Shown: in pieces, positions 44,833 through 55,609 of the stretch
Layout of the letters: each line of letters opens with the position of its first letter
Numbering within the stretch: position 1 is the stretch's first letter
DNA from: Thermothielavioides terrestris NRRL 8126
Taxonomy: Eukaryota > Ascomycota > Sordariomycetes > Sordariales > Chaetomiaceae
NCBI RefSeq assembly: GCF_000226115.1
Contig: NC_016458.1
Coordinates: 620,001-684,000 of the forward strand
Reading direction: 5' to 3'
Length of the DNA stretch: 64,000 bases
Position numbers and translations under genes: made by a program
The notes under the pieces: model-generated
The model's database searches: none
Told to the model about the DNA's origin: nothing
The model's input: the letters and a program-made list of their open reading frames with translations, nothing else

Positions 44833-47434
44833 TTAATGGGACGCCTCAAGCTGTCTGGTCGGGCCACGGGGAAACACCCGACGAAGCACCTGCTGGAGAG
44901 CACAAAGCTCCTGGCGTGCCACCTTCGCCAGCGTGAGGTTCTCCAGCGCCTTGCCGACCGGCAGGTTGGTCTCGCACCAGATGTAGCCGAAGTAGAGGGA
45001 GGTGAAGCATGCCTTGCGCTGGATCTCGTTGCGCTCGGCCGCGGACTTGGAGTGGATGTAGCGGGTCGTCTCCTCGCGGATGACGGCGATGTACCATTCC
45101 AGCACGTCGAGCGGGATGCCCGGGCGGGGGCAGATGGTGTGCAGGTGAACCCACTCCTCCGCGAAGCGCGGCTGGTTGAACATGCGGGCACGCTCCGGCT
45201 CCATCCCAGCGAGCACGGCGATGTTATCCTTCTGCACCACCGAGAAACCGGGGCAGAGCATGGCGGCCGTGACCAGGCGTTTCAGGAGCTGCTCGTTGAT
45301 CATGGTCTCCTGCATGCGGTTGCCGCGCTGGAGAGCTTGCTGCAGCAGGACGATCATCTTCATGGTGCCCTCCACGATGGAGTGCCGCTGCGCGACCGTG
45401 ATGTAGTCCGACATGTACCAAGGGAACTTCTTGATTGTCGAGATCATGCACTCATAGGGCCGCTGGGGGCACTCCTTGGAGTACGGAGACTGCGGTTGGC
45501 GTGCAGGGTTAGCATGCTGCGGAGCCTTCTTTCTCACGGAAAACAACGGGAAAATGGGAACTCACGCGCTGGGGCATCTCGACGTGCTTGACAAGCATTG
45601 TCAGCTCCTCCTCGGTCACGAAGCCCTTGAACGTCTTCCACGGCTGGCCCTCGACCGGCGCCTGGATCACCGGCTTCGCGTTATCCCAGTAGACGCCGCT
45701 AGCAAGCGGGAACAGATCCTGCATGAGAGCAGCCTGGCTGGACAACTGGATCTCAACGGGACGGTCCCCCAGGCGAGCGGGGCGGCCCTTTTGAATGTTG
45801 TCCTTATGTCGCTCGACGGCCCGAATGGCGTCCTGCGGGGTGATGAACTCGACGTAGCAGTCTTGGGTCTTGGAGGAAACACGCTCCATGATGATGTGCA
45901 CCGGCTCCTGGTTGTCGTTGAGGATCCTGGAATTGCGCCCGAGGAAGGCAATGATCTCGGCGCGCTTAGTAGCAAAGGGGATCTAGAGTAGACACGTTAG
46001 TCAGATGGGCGAGAACTGTTTGGGCTTGCGGAGCGGCGTGAAGCGGCATACATTCTTGATCTTGATGACTCCGTGGCTCACGGGACCACCTTGGGTCGTG
46101 GCGTCGATGAACGGGAAGTTCTGCTCGCTCAGGCCGACGTCCTGGCTCGGCACGCCCGCCGGACCCTCGGTGAGCTTGTTGAGCTGTGCCGAACGAAGGG
46201 CGCGAATCTCGGCCGAGGCCGGGACATAGAACATCTGGCGGGGCATCAAGGTCGGCATGTTGTCCTCCGGCAGCTGAGGAAGGGCAAGGGCCTGAGAGAA
46301 ACTCGGAAACGCAGTGGCGCTGCTTGCCGTCGGGGACACGAAGGGGTCGGCATTCGGCTCCATGGGGTTGGGGCCTGGGTTCTTCTTCCACCCAGCGTCC
46401 GGGAGAAGGCTGAATGCCGGGGGCGGCGGCAAGTACAGGGGCGTCCCGGCGGCACGCGGCGCAAAGTTACGAGGCTCAGTCTGGTTGTACTGATTGGGGG
46501 GGAAGACTGACGCAGGGGTGAACATCTGATTCTCGCCGACCTTCTTGGGCGCGTGAGAGGGCGTCGTGACCGGACTCATGTAAGGAAAGTTGGAACCCGG
46601 AGCCGTTCCATGCTTGACGCCGTATCCCGAGGGCTGTGGAGTGTTATAAGCGACGCTCGCAGGGTTGTAAGTCACCGGCGTGGTCCCCCAAGGGTTGCTC
46701 GAGGTGTTGGCCATCTGCGGATACTGCACCGAGGTGCGATTGATGCTCGGGGTTTTGTCGTAGTGAGTATTCCAGCCCTGGCTGTAGCTTGGCTGTATTC
46801 CCTGAGGCGCGTTCGTCTGGGAACGGGCACCAAGCTGCAAAGCCTATCAGTTCCGCAATTCAGGGTCAAGGTCAGAGGGTCGTTTACCGTTGCGCCAGCC
46901 CAGTTCTGAAGGCTGCTTGCTGCGATGACCTTGGCGTTGGAAGCCGTGGAGTCCTGTTCACGGGTCTTGTTGACCGTCGACATCGTGCTCGTCTGGGTAA
47001 CACCATTAGCAACGAACAATCGGCCAGAGGTAAGTGAAGAAGAGAGAGATCAAGGAGCCAGCACGTACAAAGGTGTTGGCACGGGCATTCAGCCGACCAC
47101 CGGCATTGCTCTTAGGGGTGGTCTCCGAGTACCGCCCAGTTCCGATGGGCGCAATCGGGTTGCGGTGAGCGGACGAAGACGTGTTGGCGAGGTTTGCATC
47201 AGCCGACAACATATCCTTGCGGGAGTGAGCGCCTACATGGCGCGAAGGGGCACAGCCTGCAGTCGGGGTCGAAGTCGCGTTGCTGTTGTCCTCGAAATCG
47301 CGAAGCAAGACGCCGCCACCAGTGTCCTCGGTATCGCCAGAGTCGACGAACATGGCAAAGCGGCTCTTGGAATTCTGCTTGGGCAGCAAAGCTTCGGCGG
47401 TCGACTCGCCTCTATCGTTTGCGCCGGTCGCCAT
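44833..47434 (-). CDS. RNA-recognition-motif protein, filamentous-fungal type
   Basis: The predicted protein has 775 residues from five exons (47434-47069, 46992-46888, 46834-46052, 45982-45566, 45489-44833), all phase 0. The N-terminal 420 residues are Ser/Thr/Pro/Asn-rich and mostly disordered. Exon 4 encodes an RRM that begins IPFATKRAEIIAFLG and continues PVHIIMERVSSKTQDCYVEF (the RNP-like strand). It ends with RPARLGDRPVEIQLSSQAAL, and the organisation resembles quasi-RRMs of hnRNP F/H type. The C-terminal exon (MISTIKKFPWYMSDYITVAQ and onward) is highly helical and looks like a second, conserved fungal domain. I cannot name a gene. It is presumably an mRNA-binding regulator. Introns carry clear CTAAC or CTAAT branch sites. 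Confidence 0.88.
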
Positions 47435-47806
47435 CCTAAAGGGCCAGGTCAGAGAGGGAAATGGGAAGCTCGGCTCTAGAGAATTGAAAGTCAGCGATCA
47501 GGTTCAGTGGGCAGCAGCTGGCGAGAAACGCTTGGAACGTAAGAAAAGGGAAGCCGAACGGGTAGCACCCTGCTGCCTGGGCCACATCGCGACTGCAGAG
47601 CAATGTTGCTGGGGTCGCAGTTGAGGAAAGAATATCGGTAATAATAATAATAATAGCACTGCGCAGGTAGCGATTATCTAACCTGGTAGATGGAGGGGGA
47701 GGAGCTGGCGGCTGGGAAGGGCCACTTGGGGAAGAGAAGTGAAGAGCGGGCAGGCGAAAAGCCAGTCGCAACTTTGTGTGTTGTGGTGGGGAGAGGAAGT
47801 GGAAGA

Positions 47807-48025
47807 GAGTGCGAGCGATGCTTGGAATAAATATTGGAACGCAGGGTGGAAGCTGGGGCCAAGTTGAAGCTGGTGGAAAAAGAGTGAGTGTGGAAGGGAT
47901 TTTTGGAAGAGGGTGTGCAAGAGAGTGTAGAAGAGTGCGAGATCAATGGCTAGAATAAATATCTGGGAGGCAGGTTGTTGGGCATGTTGGGGTAGGCACC
48001 GGGGACCAAGTTGAGGATGGCAGAA
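47807..48025. repeat. Diverged tandem duplication
   Basis: Two segments (about 47807-47885 and 47933-48025) share GAGTGCGAG, then TGG(A/CTAG)AATAAATAT, GG(G/A)-rich linker, and GGGGCCAAGTTGAAG versus GGGACCAAGTTGAGG in the same order. The second copy has insertions. This indicates an old local duplication. Confidence 0.6.
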
Positions 48026-48404
48026 GGGACGGCGGAACGGGATGTTGAAAGCGACTGCGAAGGAACAGTGGAGGAGAAGGCGGCCGTAACAAACGTATCG
48101 AAGAAATACATACCTCGAACGTGGGTGAGAGAGGTCGATGAGATGACCGCCCGGGCCCCGGAGATGCTGGAGAGTGTGGTAAAGCCAGGAAGGGAAGACG
48201 GCAGGGCTGACGGCCGCACGCGAACGATGGGAAGAGGGCCACGCTAATCCGCGGGGACGACGCGTGGTTACCGCAAGGTGATCTGGGCCAGGGGATTGCT
48301 CAAAGGAGACACGGTGAAGCGGCTGGGTGGTGAGGTTGTCGGGATGAAAACCTCAAGTGAGCAGTTGAACTGGGGGTATGGTGCGCAGCAGCGGCTAAAA
48401 CAGC

Positions 48405-48715
48405 CGTCAAGGAGAAGACTGCGACGATCGACGAGGATGTGGTGGAGGAAAGAAGACCGCAACGATCGACAAGGTGGTAGTTGGGGAAAGAAGATCGCGG
48501 AGATTGACGAGGATGTGGTGGGGGAAAGAAGACCGTGACGACCGACCAGAATGTGTTTGGGGAAAGAAGCTGAGGGCGTGTTTGGGGAAAGAAGCTGGCA
48601 TGGGCTGTGGATAGATATTGGGGAGGGTGGAGGAGAGGATGTGGTTGGGAAAAGAAGCTGGCATGGGCTGTGCATAGATATTGGGGAGGGTTGAGGATAG
48701 AGCCGATTGTAGCGG
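48405..48715. repeat. Minisatellite with 63-bp units
   Basis: The clearest pair is offset by exactly 63 bp. GAAGCTGGCATGGGCTGTG occurs at 48591 and again at 48654, each followed by ATAGATATTGGGGAGGG. Degenerate upstream units share GAGGATGTGGTGG, GGAAAGAAGACCG and ACGATCGAC. In the minus direction this reads as a repeated 21-residue peptide, which only reflects the unit length. Confidence 0.75.
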
Positions 48716-49603
48716 CTCCAAGACATACCTTGAGGACCGGCCTATGATGTTGGGTAGGTACTTGCTGAGAATCGTAGATGGTGATATTGGGATGACACTC
48801 TGCTGAGCGTATATGGCGAGAAGAAGGACAGAACAGTGTCTCGCTAGGTCCCGGAAGTATGTCAGAGGGGCACTAATCGTTGCGGAGATGAAACACTGAC
48901 CTCGAAGAAATCGATACGGGCAATGGGGCAATGTCTGCTAGACAAACGGTTGATGAGAGACGGAGAAGTTCGAAGAGTTGTCGATGACAGGATTGGTGGC
49001 AAAGATAGCAAGGGAGAATGTGGGAGAGGGAACAATAAGGGGGTCGTGGGAACAGCGACTTGGAGGCATTAGGTGACTCGAACACGTACAATAAGGGGGG
49101 ATGGAAGTCACGACGGGGGAAGACAATAGGAAGCGCGTAATTGAATGCATTTTTTTCCGGCGGAAGGGCAAGGGCATGCACCAGCGGACAAGAGTATAGG
49201 TTGACGGATGGGACTTTTGAACTAAACACAATAGCAACAGAATAGTGACAATAGAATTTCCCGGGGTGAAGAACCGGAACGTAAGTGGAGCCACCATGCT
49301 CCTGCTCGACAAAGCACGGAACGAGATAAATAACTCCAACCACCGCCAGTGGGATCAAGCACGCTGGGAGCGGGATGAACAAGTGGCCGTCAGCAAGTGC
49401 ATGTCAGGTTTTGAAACACGAAGACTGGAGAACGAGCAGTCTCTGAGCACCCGAACGCAATATGAAAGGGCATCAACAAGAGAAAGATTTAACGCTGAAT
49501 TCAAAAATCTGTAGAGTGCTCCACGTTAGCGAAGCCTGCAGTGTCTTAGAACAGGGTGCTTTGAATGAGAGAGCAGTACTACGCTTCTCGATGGTCAACA
49601 AAG

Positions 49604-49634
49604 GGTGACCAGAAGGATGACCAGAAGGGTGACC
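49604..49634. repeat. 12-bp triplicate (GGTGACCAGAAG)
   Basis: GGTGACCAGAAG, GATGACCAGAAG and a third partial copy GGTGACC lie head to tail in non-coding sequence. Confidence 0.8.
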
Positions 49635-50473
49635 AACCTGCACCTCTCCTTTAGACTCGACCATCAAGAGGGCATGCCTCGGGAGACTGGATCAGCGGGA
49701 CCGAGGTCGTTCACGTTTTCACTATATCGCTACACGCTTGGACGAGGGCGCAGACCTTGACGTGCCAACAACTCGACAGGCAGCTGCATGCAGGTGGGTC
49801 TGAAGACCGTCGGTCGAGGGAGTAGCAGCGGACGGTGGAGGTGAGGTCGACGCGGATAGTGAAGGACGTTGGAAGATGAAATCTCGAGGGACATCGGAAG
49901 TCGGACTCCGCTAAGGATCAAACGAGCCTTTGGACCCTGATTGCGGACAAGACTGTAAGGGATTAGTATACTCAGGGTGTATGGAGAAGTTTCAGTTAGC
50001 GTTCGGAATGAGATCGCAGCCGAGAGTCGAGGGTCGGCAAGTGGGTGCGATCCTCGAACTCTGACTTGCGACGGCCAGAGAGAGAGTCGGGCTTGCAGCT
50101 GTTTCGATAGTCTGGACGGGATAATGACAATCGCACTAGAGTAGAGACCTCAGGGTCGCCTGGACCCTACCTGGGGGATGTTAGTATGCCGGTGTAGTGA
50201 TCATCAGCCCATCCAGTAGCCAGAACTTGAGTTTTATCGTGGACAAGCATGGGTATGGGCAAGATGCCGGGATGGCCTCCCCAAGCATGCCACCGTGAAC
50301 GTCAAGCGCGGATTGTCCCGGTCATGTTCTGATCCCGGGCAGGATACCCTTCGCCAGAACCACAGACCGCGATGATTGAGAACCAAGACTACGTCCTCGA
50401 GGTCAACGTTCGACACGACTCAAAGCTCATGGTATAAATCGTGTTCTCATTGACAGCCTGAGCGCCGTTTCTC

Positions 50474-51264
50474 TCAATCGAACTAGAGGCCGGTCAGACA
50501 GAAAGCCAGAACGAGCTTGGCAATGGTAGAAAAGACTTACCGGTGTCAAGAAGGACTCCGCTACAAAACGCGCCCGCGCATTCAACTATTACCAGAGCGT
50601 CAGCCAGGTGCAACAGGCGCGGTAAAGCGGATGGTGGAGGAAGCATAGCATACGAATAACTTCATCTCCGAAATCTCCTTATCCACCTCTTCCATAAACT
50701 GAATAATGAAGTCAACCAGCTTGTGCTTCAGCATCTCCTCGGTATGGAAGTTCGTGATAAGGAAGGAGATATCGTATCCCTGGCGCCCGTGCCGTCAGTC
50801 TCATGGGATCGCCCGGAACATGCAAGCGGGGCGTCGGGGGGGCAGTTTCCAACCTTGATGGGCTTCCTCCGAAGGATGAAGAAGGACTCAGCGCGCTGGG
50901 TCAGGAAGCGGGTGAACTTGTGGACCAAGATGTGCTCGATCTCGTCGGCCTGCTTGATCTTTATGCTGATGCGTACGCTGTTGATGCTGGGCTCGATGAG
51001 CACGCGCTCGTTCTCGTTCCGCGCAATGGTCAGCGGCGTCAGCAGCACCTCGGGCGATGTCCGCGCCTCGACCTCGGGAACATTGTGCCGCTCCGCTGTT
51101 TGCGACGCAAAGTTGGAGAGACAGAGAGCAGCCGTCAAACTGCTGCGGACAGCCTGGAGGTACGGACGGAGCGACTGCGACTGTTCGGGGAGCAACGGGT
51201 CAGCTTCGTCCTGCAGTGCACGTTGCATCAACACAGGGATAATCGTGTGGTCAAATCTCACCAT
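50474..51264 (-). CDS. ARC19: ARP2/3 complex 20-kDa subunit (ARPC4)
   Basis: The predicted protein has 169 residues, the family's usual length, from five exons: 51264-51262, 51180-50854, 50779-50654, 50585-50541 and 50482-50474. ARPC4 is a core subunit of the actin-nucleating ARP2/3 complex at endocytic patches. The protein reads [20 protein letters not shown], then [71 protein letters not shown] and [20 protein letters not shown]. Exon 1 contains only the ATG, directly followed by a GTGAGA donor; splicing to TCGCAGTCG restores the canonical MSQSLRPYL. The final exon is 9 nt (Phe-Asp-stop), preceded by a CTGAC branch site 12 nt upstream. It is divergent from UBP6. Confidence 0.95.
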
Positions 51265-51750
51265 GGTGCTGGTGCTGATAGGTTGCGCGCCTGAGTCCAG
51301 CAATGGGCCATCTACGGCCCAGCAATTCGGCTTGCTGACAGTGTTGCCGGTGTGTTGTAATCCCAGGCAGTGTGGCAGGAGCCGGCTGAGTACTCCTGAT
51401 GTCGGTAGGGTACCTGCGGATGGAGGCGGGGCACCAGGCCCGCTCGCATACCGCAAGGCACAAGGCCACCCTTGTTACGTAATCCCAAGTACCGAGTTAC
51501 CTGAGGTTGATTGAGCTCGCAGGGGTCCACGGTTTCTTCACCTTCGCACCCCGCGCTTCACCCTTGCACAACATCCGCCACCCGGTGGCTTTGGAAGCGC
51601 AGGCTTGACTGTTGGGCACGACACCTATACAACATAAAAGAGGGTTGGCTGCCTGAGCCTGACAGTATCTCCTCTCAGCCATTACCAGTCCCTCCCTTTT
51701 TTTATTTCCTTTCCCTTTCTGGCCGCAGCTCCAAGCCCCCACCTTGAAAG
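51265..51750. promoter_or_regulatory. Short divergent promoter region of ARPC4 and UBP6
   Basis: Only 486 bp separate the two start codons, so both promoters and leaders must share it. A CCTCCCTTTTTTTATTTCC pyrimidine stretch precedes the UBP6 start. I see no definite TATA box; a CCGGTGG/CCACCGG region and CCTACCGACATC-like motifs are present but unassigned. Confidence 0.6.
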
Positions 51751-53512
51751 ATGGCAACCGTCAACGGTAGGTTGCTGCTCCCTTTCCTTGGGCCCTCCGG
51801 ACTCCGTTCCACGCTGGGCTAACCGAACCTGTTCCCCAGTGGTAATAAAGCACCAAGGCAAAAAGTACGACGTCGAGGTTGACACGTCTGCGACTGGCGA
51901 GCTTCTCAAGTATCAACTGTTCAGTCTCACCGGCGTCGAGCCTGAGCGGCAGAAGATTCTAATCAAGGGCGGTCAACTCAAGGATGACACCGACCTGAGC
52001 AAGCTCGGGCTGAAGCCCGGCCAGGTCATCATGATGATGGGTACGCCAGGCGAGGGCGGGGGCCAGATCGTGCGGCCGACCGAGAAGATCAAGTTCCTCG
52101 AAGACATGACCGAGGCCGAGGCCGCGCAGCAGGCCGGAGCCATCCCCGCTGGCCTGGTCAATCTCGGCAACACCTGCTACCTCAACTCGACGCTACAGGC
52201 TCTGCGCTCCATTCCTGAGCTCCAGGATGCTCTTGCGAAGCACAAACACACGTCCATGTCGGAAATTCCTCAGCTGGACATCACGAACCAGCTCAAGGAC
52301 CTCTTCAAGGACATGTCAGAGACACAAGGCGGCATGTCGCCGTTCACGTTTCTGAATGCTCTGCGGGTGACCTATCCCCAGTTCGCCGAGCGCTCGAAGA
52401 AAGGGCCGGGCTACGCCCAGCAGGATGCCGAGGAGGCGTGGTCCCAGATCGTTTCGCAGCTGAGACAAAAGCTTCGGGGGCCTGAACCGGCCGAAGGCGA
52501 CACCGCCAGGGCCGGGTCCTTCGTGGACAAATACATGGCTGGGGAGTTCTCCAGCACGCTTGAATGCAACGAGCCCGAGGCCCGCGAGGGTGGCGAGCAA
52601 CCAACCTCAGCCAAGGAGACGTTTCTCAAGCTCAACTGCCACATCGATAGTCAGACTGCTCACTTGAGGGATGGCCTCGTGAGCGGCCTAACGGAGAAGA
52701 TCGAGAAGCGATCGGAGGTGTTGGGCAGGGATGCCACGTACACCAAGACGTCCAGGATCTCGCGGCTACCAAAGTATCTCACTGTCCACTTTGTGCGCTT
52801 CTTCTGGAAGCGCGACGTCCAGAAGAAGGCCAAGATCATGCGCAAGGTGACGTTCCCGCACGAGCTGGATGCCGTCGAGTTCTGCACGGACGAGCTGAAA
52901 AAGGCCCTCATCCCTGTCCGAGACAAGGTGCGCGAGGTGCGCAAGGATGAGGAGGACATTGAGCGGGCTCGCAAGCGCCGAAAGAAGAACCACATGCTGG
53001 ACGGCGAAGTACCGGGCGAGAAGAAGGAAGGCGCCAAGAAGGACGACAAGAAGGACGACAAGAAGGACGACAAGAAGCCCGCCAAGTCGGCGGACGGCGA
53101 CGTTGAGATGGCCGAGACGTTCAAGACGGAGGCCGAGTGGGAGGCGGAGAAGGAGGCGGCGCTCTTGGAGTCCAAAAAGGAGCTGAACGCCTTGATCGAT
53201 CCGGATCTCCGGAAAGACGAGGGCGCCAACCACTCGGGCCTCTACGAGCTCCGCGCGGTCGTCACTCACCAGGGCGCCAGCGCCGACAGCGGCCACTACA
53301 CGGCGTACGTCAAAAAGACGGGCCCCAAGGATCCCGTCACCGGCAAGATCGGCGAGGAGGACGGCAAGTGGTGGTGGTTCAACGACGATAAAGTGACCGA
53401 AGTGACGTCGGACAAGATCGACGCGCTGGCGGGCGGCGGCGAGTCGCACTCGGCGCTCATCCTCCTCTACAAGGCCATTCCCCTTCCTACCGCCGAAGGT
53501 GTGATGGAATAA
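51751..53512 (+). CDS. UBP6: Proteasome-associated deubiquitinase Ubp6/USP14
   Basis: The predicted protein has 562 residues from two exons (51751-51766, 51840-53512). The 16-nt first exon encodes MATVN. Ubp6 docks on the 26S proteasome through its ubiquitin-like domain and trims ubiquitin chains. The N-terminal Ubl runs from VVIKHQGKKYDVEVD to GQVIMMMGTPGEGG (about residues 6-80). The USP fold begins AGLVNLGNTCYLNSTLQAL with catalytic Cys at about residue 118. The His box is ASADSGHYTAYVKK (His about 491), followed by WWWFNDDKV with the third catalytic residue. Between them lies an insert of repeated Lys-Lys-Asp-Asp units (nt about 53037-53078), probably a flexible loop. It ends ALILLYKAIPLPTAEGVME. 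Confidence 0.96.
53037..53078 (+). repeat. 12-bp coding repeat in UBP6
   Basis: Three copies of AAGGACGACAAG-type units encode a Lys/Asp tract inside the USP domain. In-frame expansion or contraction would not disrupt the gene. Confidence 0.85.
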
Positions 53513-53936
53513 GTGAGGTCTGACTTGCTAATTTCTCGGGGGATGTGGGCTACAGACGGGCACGGCGTTGGCTGCTGAATCTACACCGGCGCCGGGGCGT
53601 ACGGAGGGCAATGAAGTTGTCATCTTGCAGGACCACATCTGGTAGACCGGCCACGCTATGTTAGACAAAGTGTCCGAACTCATGAAAGATTGCTCGGGGT
53701 ATCTGATATCTGATTTGAGTGATATGTCCAATATGCAAACATGGCCGCGAGGAGCCGCAGCCCGGTCCGACTCTCCAGAGTAATGCAACTTGGGCGAGCC
53801 AGACTTCCCAACTGCAAGACCGCCCATAATGAGGCCTCAACACCGTGGCGGTCCTAACAAGCAACCCGTTTAAGGGTAGTTCAACATCCCTCAACGTGAT
53901 GGTCGGCCGCATGTCCTTCACGCCCCCCTTCCCTTT
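53513..53936. other. Convergent 3' flanks of UBP6 and the small membrane protein
   Basis: A 424-bp spacer with no supported gene or repeat. Confidence 0.6.
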
Positions 53937-54488
53937 TCAACCTCCCGGGCCGTGTCCTTCATCAGCAGCCTTAATCCGCGCCCGCACCCCAGCTAGCTTG
54001 TCCTCGATCTCGGCCTTGCGCCTCTCCAGATCTGCCCGATGCTGCTCGAGAATCGCCACCTTTTCCTCCAGCGTGGCCTCCGTAACTCTCTTTTTCTCCT
54101 GTTGGGAACGTGTGAGTGAACTAGCAGATAGACCAGGGAACAACAGGATTGCGGGGCCGGGGCCGGGGCAGGTTTTTATTTTCGGGTTCGGTCCATGTTG
54201 GGGTGGGAGAGGGGCGGTAGGTAGGTAGGTACGTACGGCCTTCCACTCCTGCTGCGTCTTGAGCCCCGCGCCGTAGATGGTGGCGGTGATGGTCACGGCG
54301 GCGAAGAGGCCCGTCCAGAGCATGACCTTCCATTTCGGGGTCTGTCTGGATTGTGACGCGGCGGCTGCTCCCGCCGGTGATGGCGATGCTCTGGAGGGTG
54401 TTGATGCCGTCCTCGCGGCGGCTCGGGCGGCCGAGGCAGCGGCTTTTGCTGCTGCTGCTGCTCGCGCAGCTGGCGGTGATGGCGGCAT
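53937..54488 (-). CDS. Small single-pass membrane protein with coiled coil
   Basis: The predicted protein has 137 residues from two exons (54488-54237, 54098-53937), phase 0. An Ala/Ser/Pro/Arg-rich N-terminus that could serve as a mitochondrial presequence is followed by one hydrophobic segment (VMLWTGLFAAVTITATIYGA, about residues 55-74). A charged coiled coil follows (TLEEKVAILEQHRADLERRK to RARIKAAD). I do not recognise the family. The layout (presequence-like start, one membrane pass, coiled coil) is seen in mitochondrial inner-membrane proteins, which is inference. An upstream in-frame ATG at 54575 would add 29 residues but reads through leader-like sequence, so the inner ATG is preferred. 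The intron contains a GGTA repeat near its donor. Confidence 0.75.
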   Translation of the reverse strand: MPPSPPAARAAAAAKAAASAARAAARTASTPSRASPSPAGAAAASQSRQTPKWKVMLWTGLFAAVTITATIYGAGLKTQQEWKAVRTYLPTAPLPPQHGPNPKIKTCPGPGPAILLFPGLSASSLTRSQQEKKRVTEATLEEKVAILEQHRADLERRKAEIEDKLAGVRARIKAADEGHGPGG

Positions 54489-55609
54489 AATGGTGGGAGG
54501 AGGAATAAAAGAAACAGGAGGTGATTTCACCCTCGCAATGGCAAAGGCGGGGAGGCTCGGGCCCATCAATCCCAATACTGGCGCCAGATGATTTTGCAGT
54601 CTTCGACCTTGGTTGTCCTCGGCCTCGTGGGCCTGTCACGGTGCAGAAGCGTCGGGGCTGGGCGGCGGCTGCCACCGGAGAAGTGGTTGAATGCAAGCCC
54701 CAAGCCGTGATGAAGGTATTTGTTCTCCAACCCCGATTCCGCTCCCACGCCGAGACCGCGCAGCGGACTTGTCAATCTCCTCGCCCTGATTTCACTCCGC
54801 CGGGCATTGATATGGCGGGCTTCGACGTCGTCGTCCTCTTCGTCACTGCTCTCGCAGCTCTGTGGAGAAAGAGTCGCGGTGCATCTCGGCCGAAAATCCG
54901 GCGGCGCTTGGCGCAACCGTGCCGGGCCGTTGCAGGAGGGGTAAGGCATCAGCTCGATTCCAGCGGCCCAGCTGGGCGAATCAGCGCCTGCTCGCGCCAA
55001 AAATCGGTTCCACATTTCCCGCTGCCGGCTGCTTGGCGCGCTTCTTCCCGTTGCTGCTTTGGTTCCTCTCAGCAGTGACGAAAGATATGTGAGAATCCGG
55101 CGAGTTCGTGGTCTGAATAATCGCCCTGCAGTGTTAATGACAAAGTTAGTCCGGTGCCCAGACGAGGCTTCAAGACCAATGCGTCTTATAGCGATCGAGC
55201 TGCGTCCGCGGCCTTTGGTTGCTGTTGTTTCGTCGTGCGTTTCTGCTGCACACCCCCTGAGACCGTCCAATTCTGCGTTCCAAGCTTGTTGAGCCTCTGG
55301 GGTAAGCGAGCTCTCGGGCGCCTGCGATTCGCTTATTCCTCGAGTGGTGAGGACAAGCTGGAACGGTTCGTGCCCCTCGGGCCAAGCCGCGACGAGCCGC
55401 CATTCATCCCAAGCCTGCGCGCATCGGCCCTCTCCAATCCAGAATCAGACCCTGGCCCCTCAGGAGCGGCCCCTCTCGGCTGTCGCTACCGCCCGGTCTG
55501 TTTGATGTCCATCGCATCGGCCTGCTGTCTCAGTTTCACAGCATCCTGTCTCCGCACGGCGCAGTGACCCTTCCCCCGGCCCGGGCGATCAGGTTGCTGA
55601 CCCGCAGCC
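54489..55609. other. Divergent region upstream of SHB17
   Basis: This 1.1-kb spacer contains a minus-strand open frame (54566-55270) that I could not support as a gene; see the rejected list. Pyrimidine-rich sequence precedes the SHB17 start. No repeat is evident. Confidence 0.5.

Larger units (their letters stand above)
47435..50473. other. Three-kb gene-free region with minisatellites, upstream of the RRM gene
   Basis: The plus strand is purine-rich and the minus strand pyrimidine-rich through most of 47.4-49.3 kb. It holds a (TAA) short repeat near 47640-47655, a diverged duplication (47807-48025), a 63-bp minisatellite (48405-48715) and a 12-bp triplicate (49604-49634). Minus-strand open frames run through the repeats because the unit length is divisible by three, so they are not evidence for genes. 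It may include a long 5' leader of the RRM gene. Confidence 0.55.

Noticed and set aside
48268..48931. Repeat protein encoded on the minus strand through the minisatellite
   Set aside because: The frame stays open because the unit is 63 bp. There is no codon bias, and flanking sequence is not gene-like.
54566..55270. Minus-strand open frame of 234 codons upstream of the small membrane protein
   Set aside because: Third-position composition is mixed, no domain is visible, and its stop lies only 78 bp before the next start on the same strand, which is too close for separate fungal genes. It may contain leader sequence.
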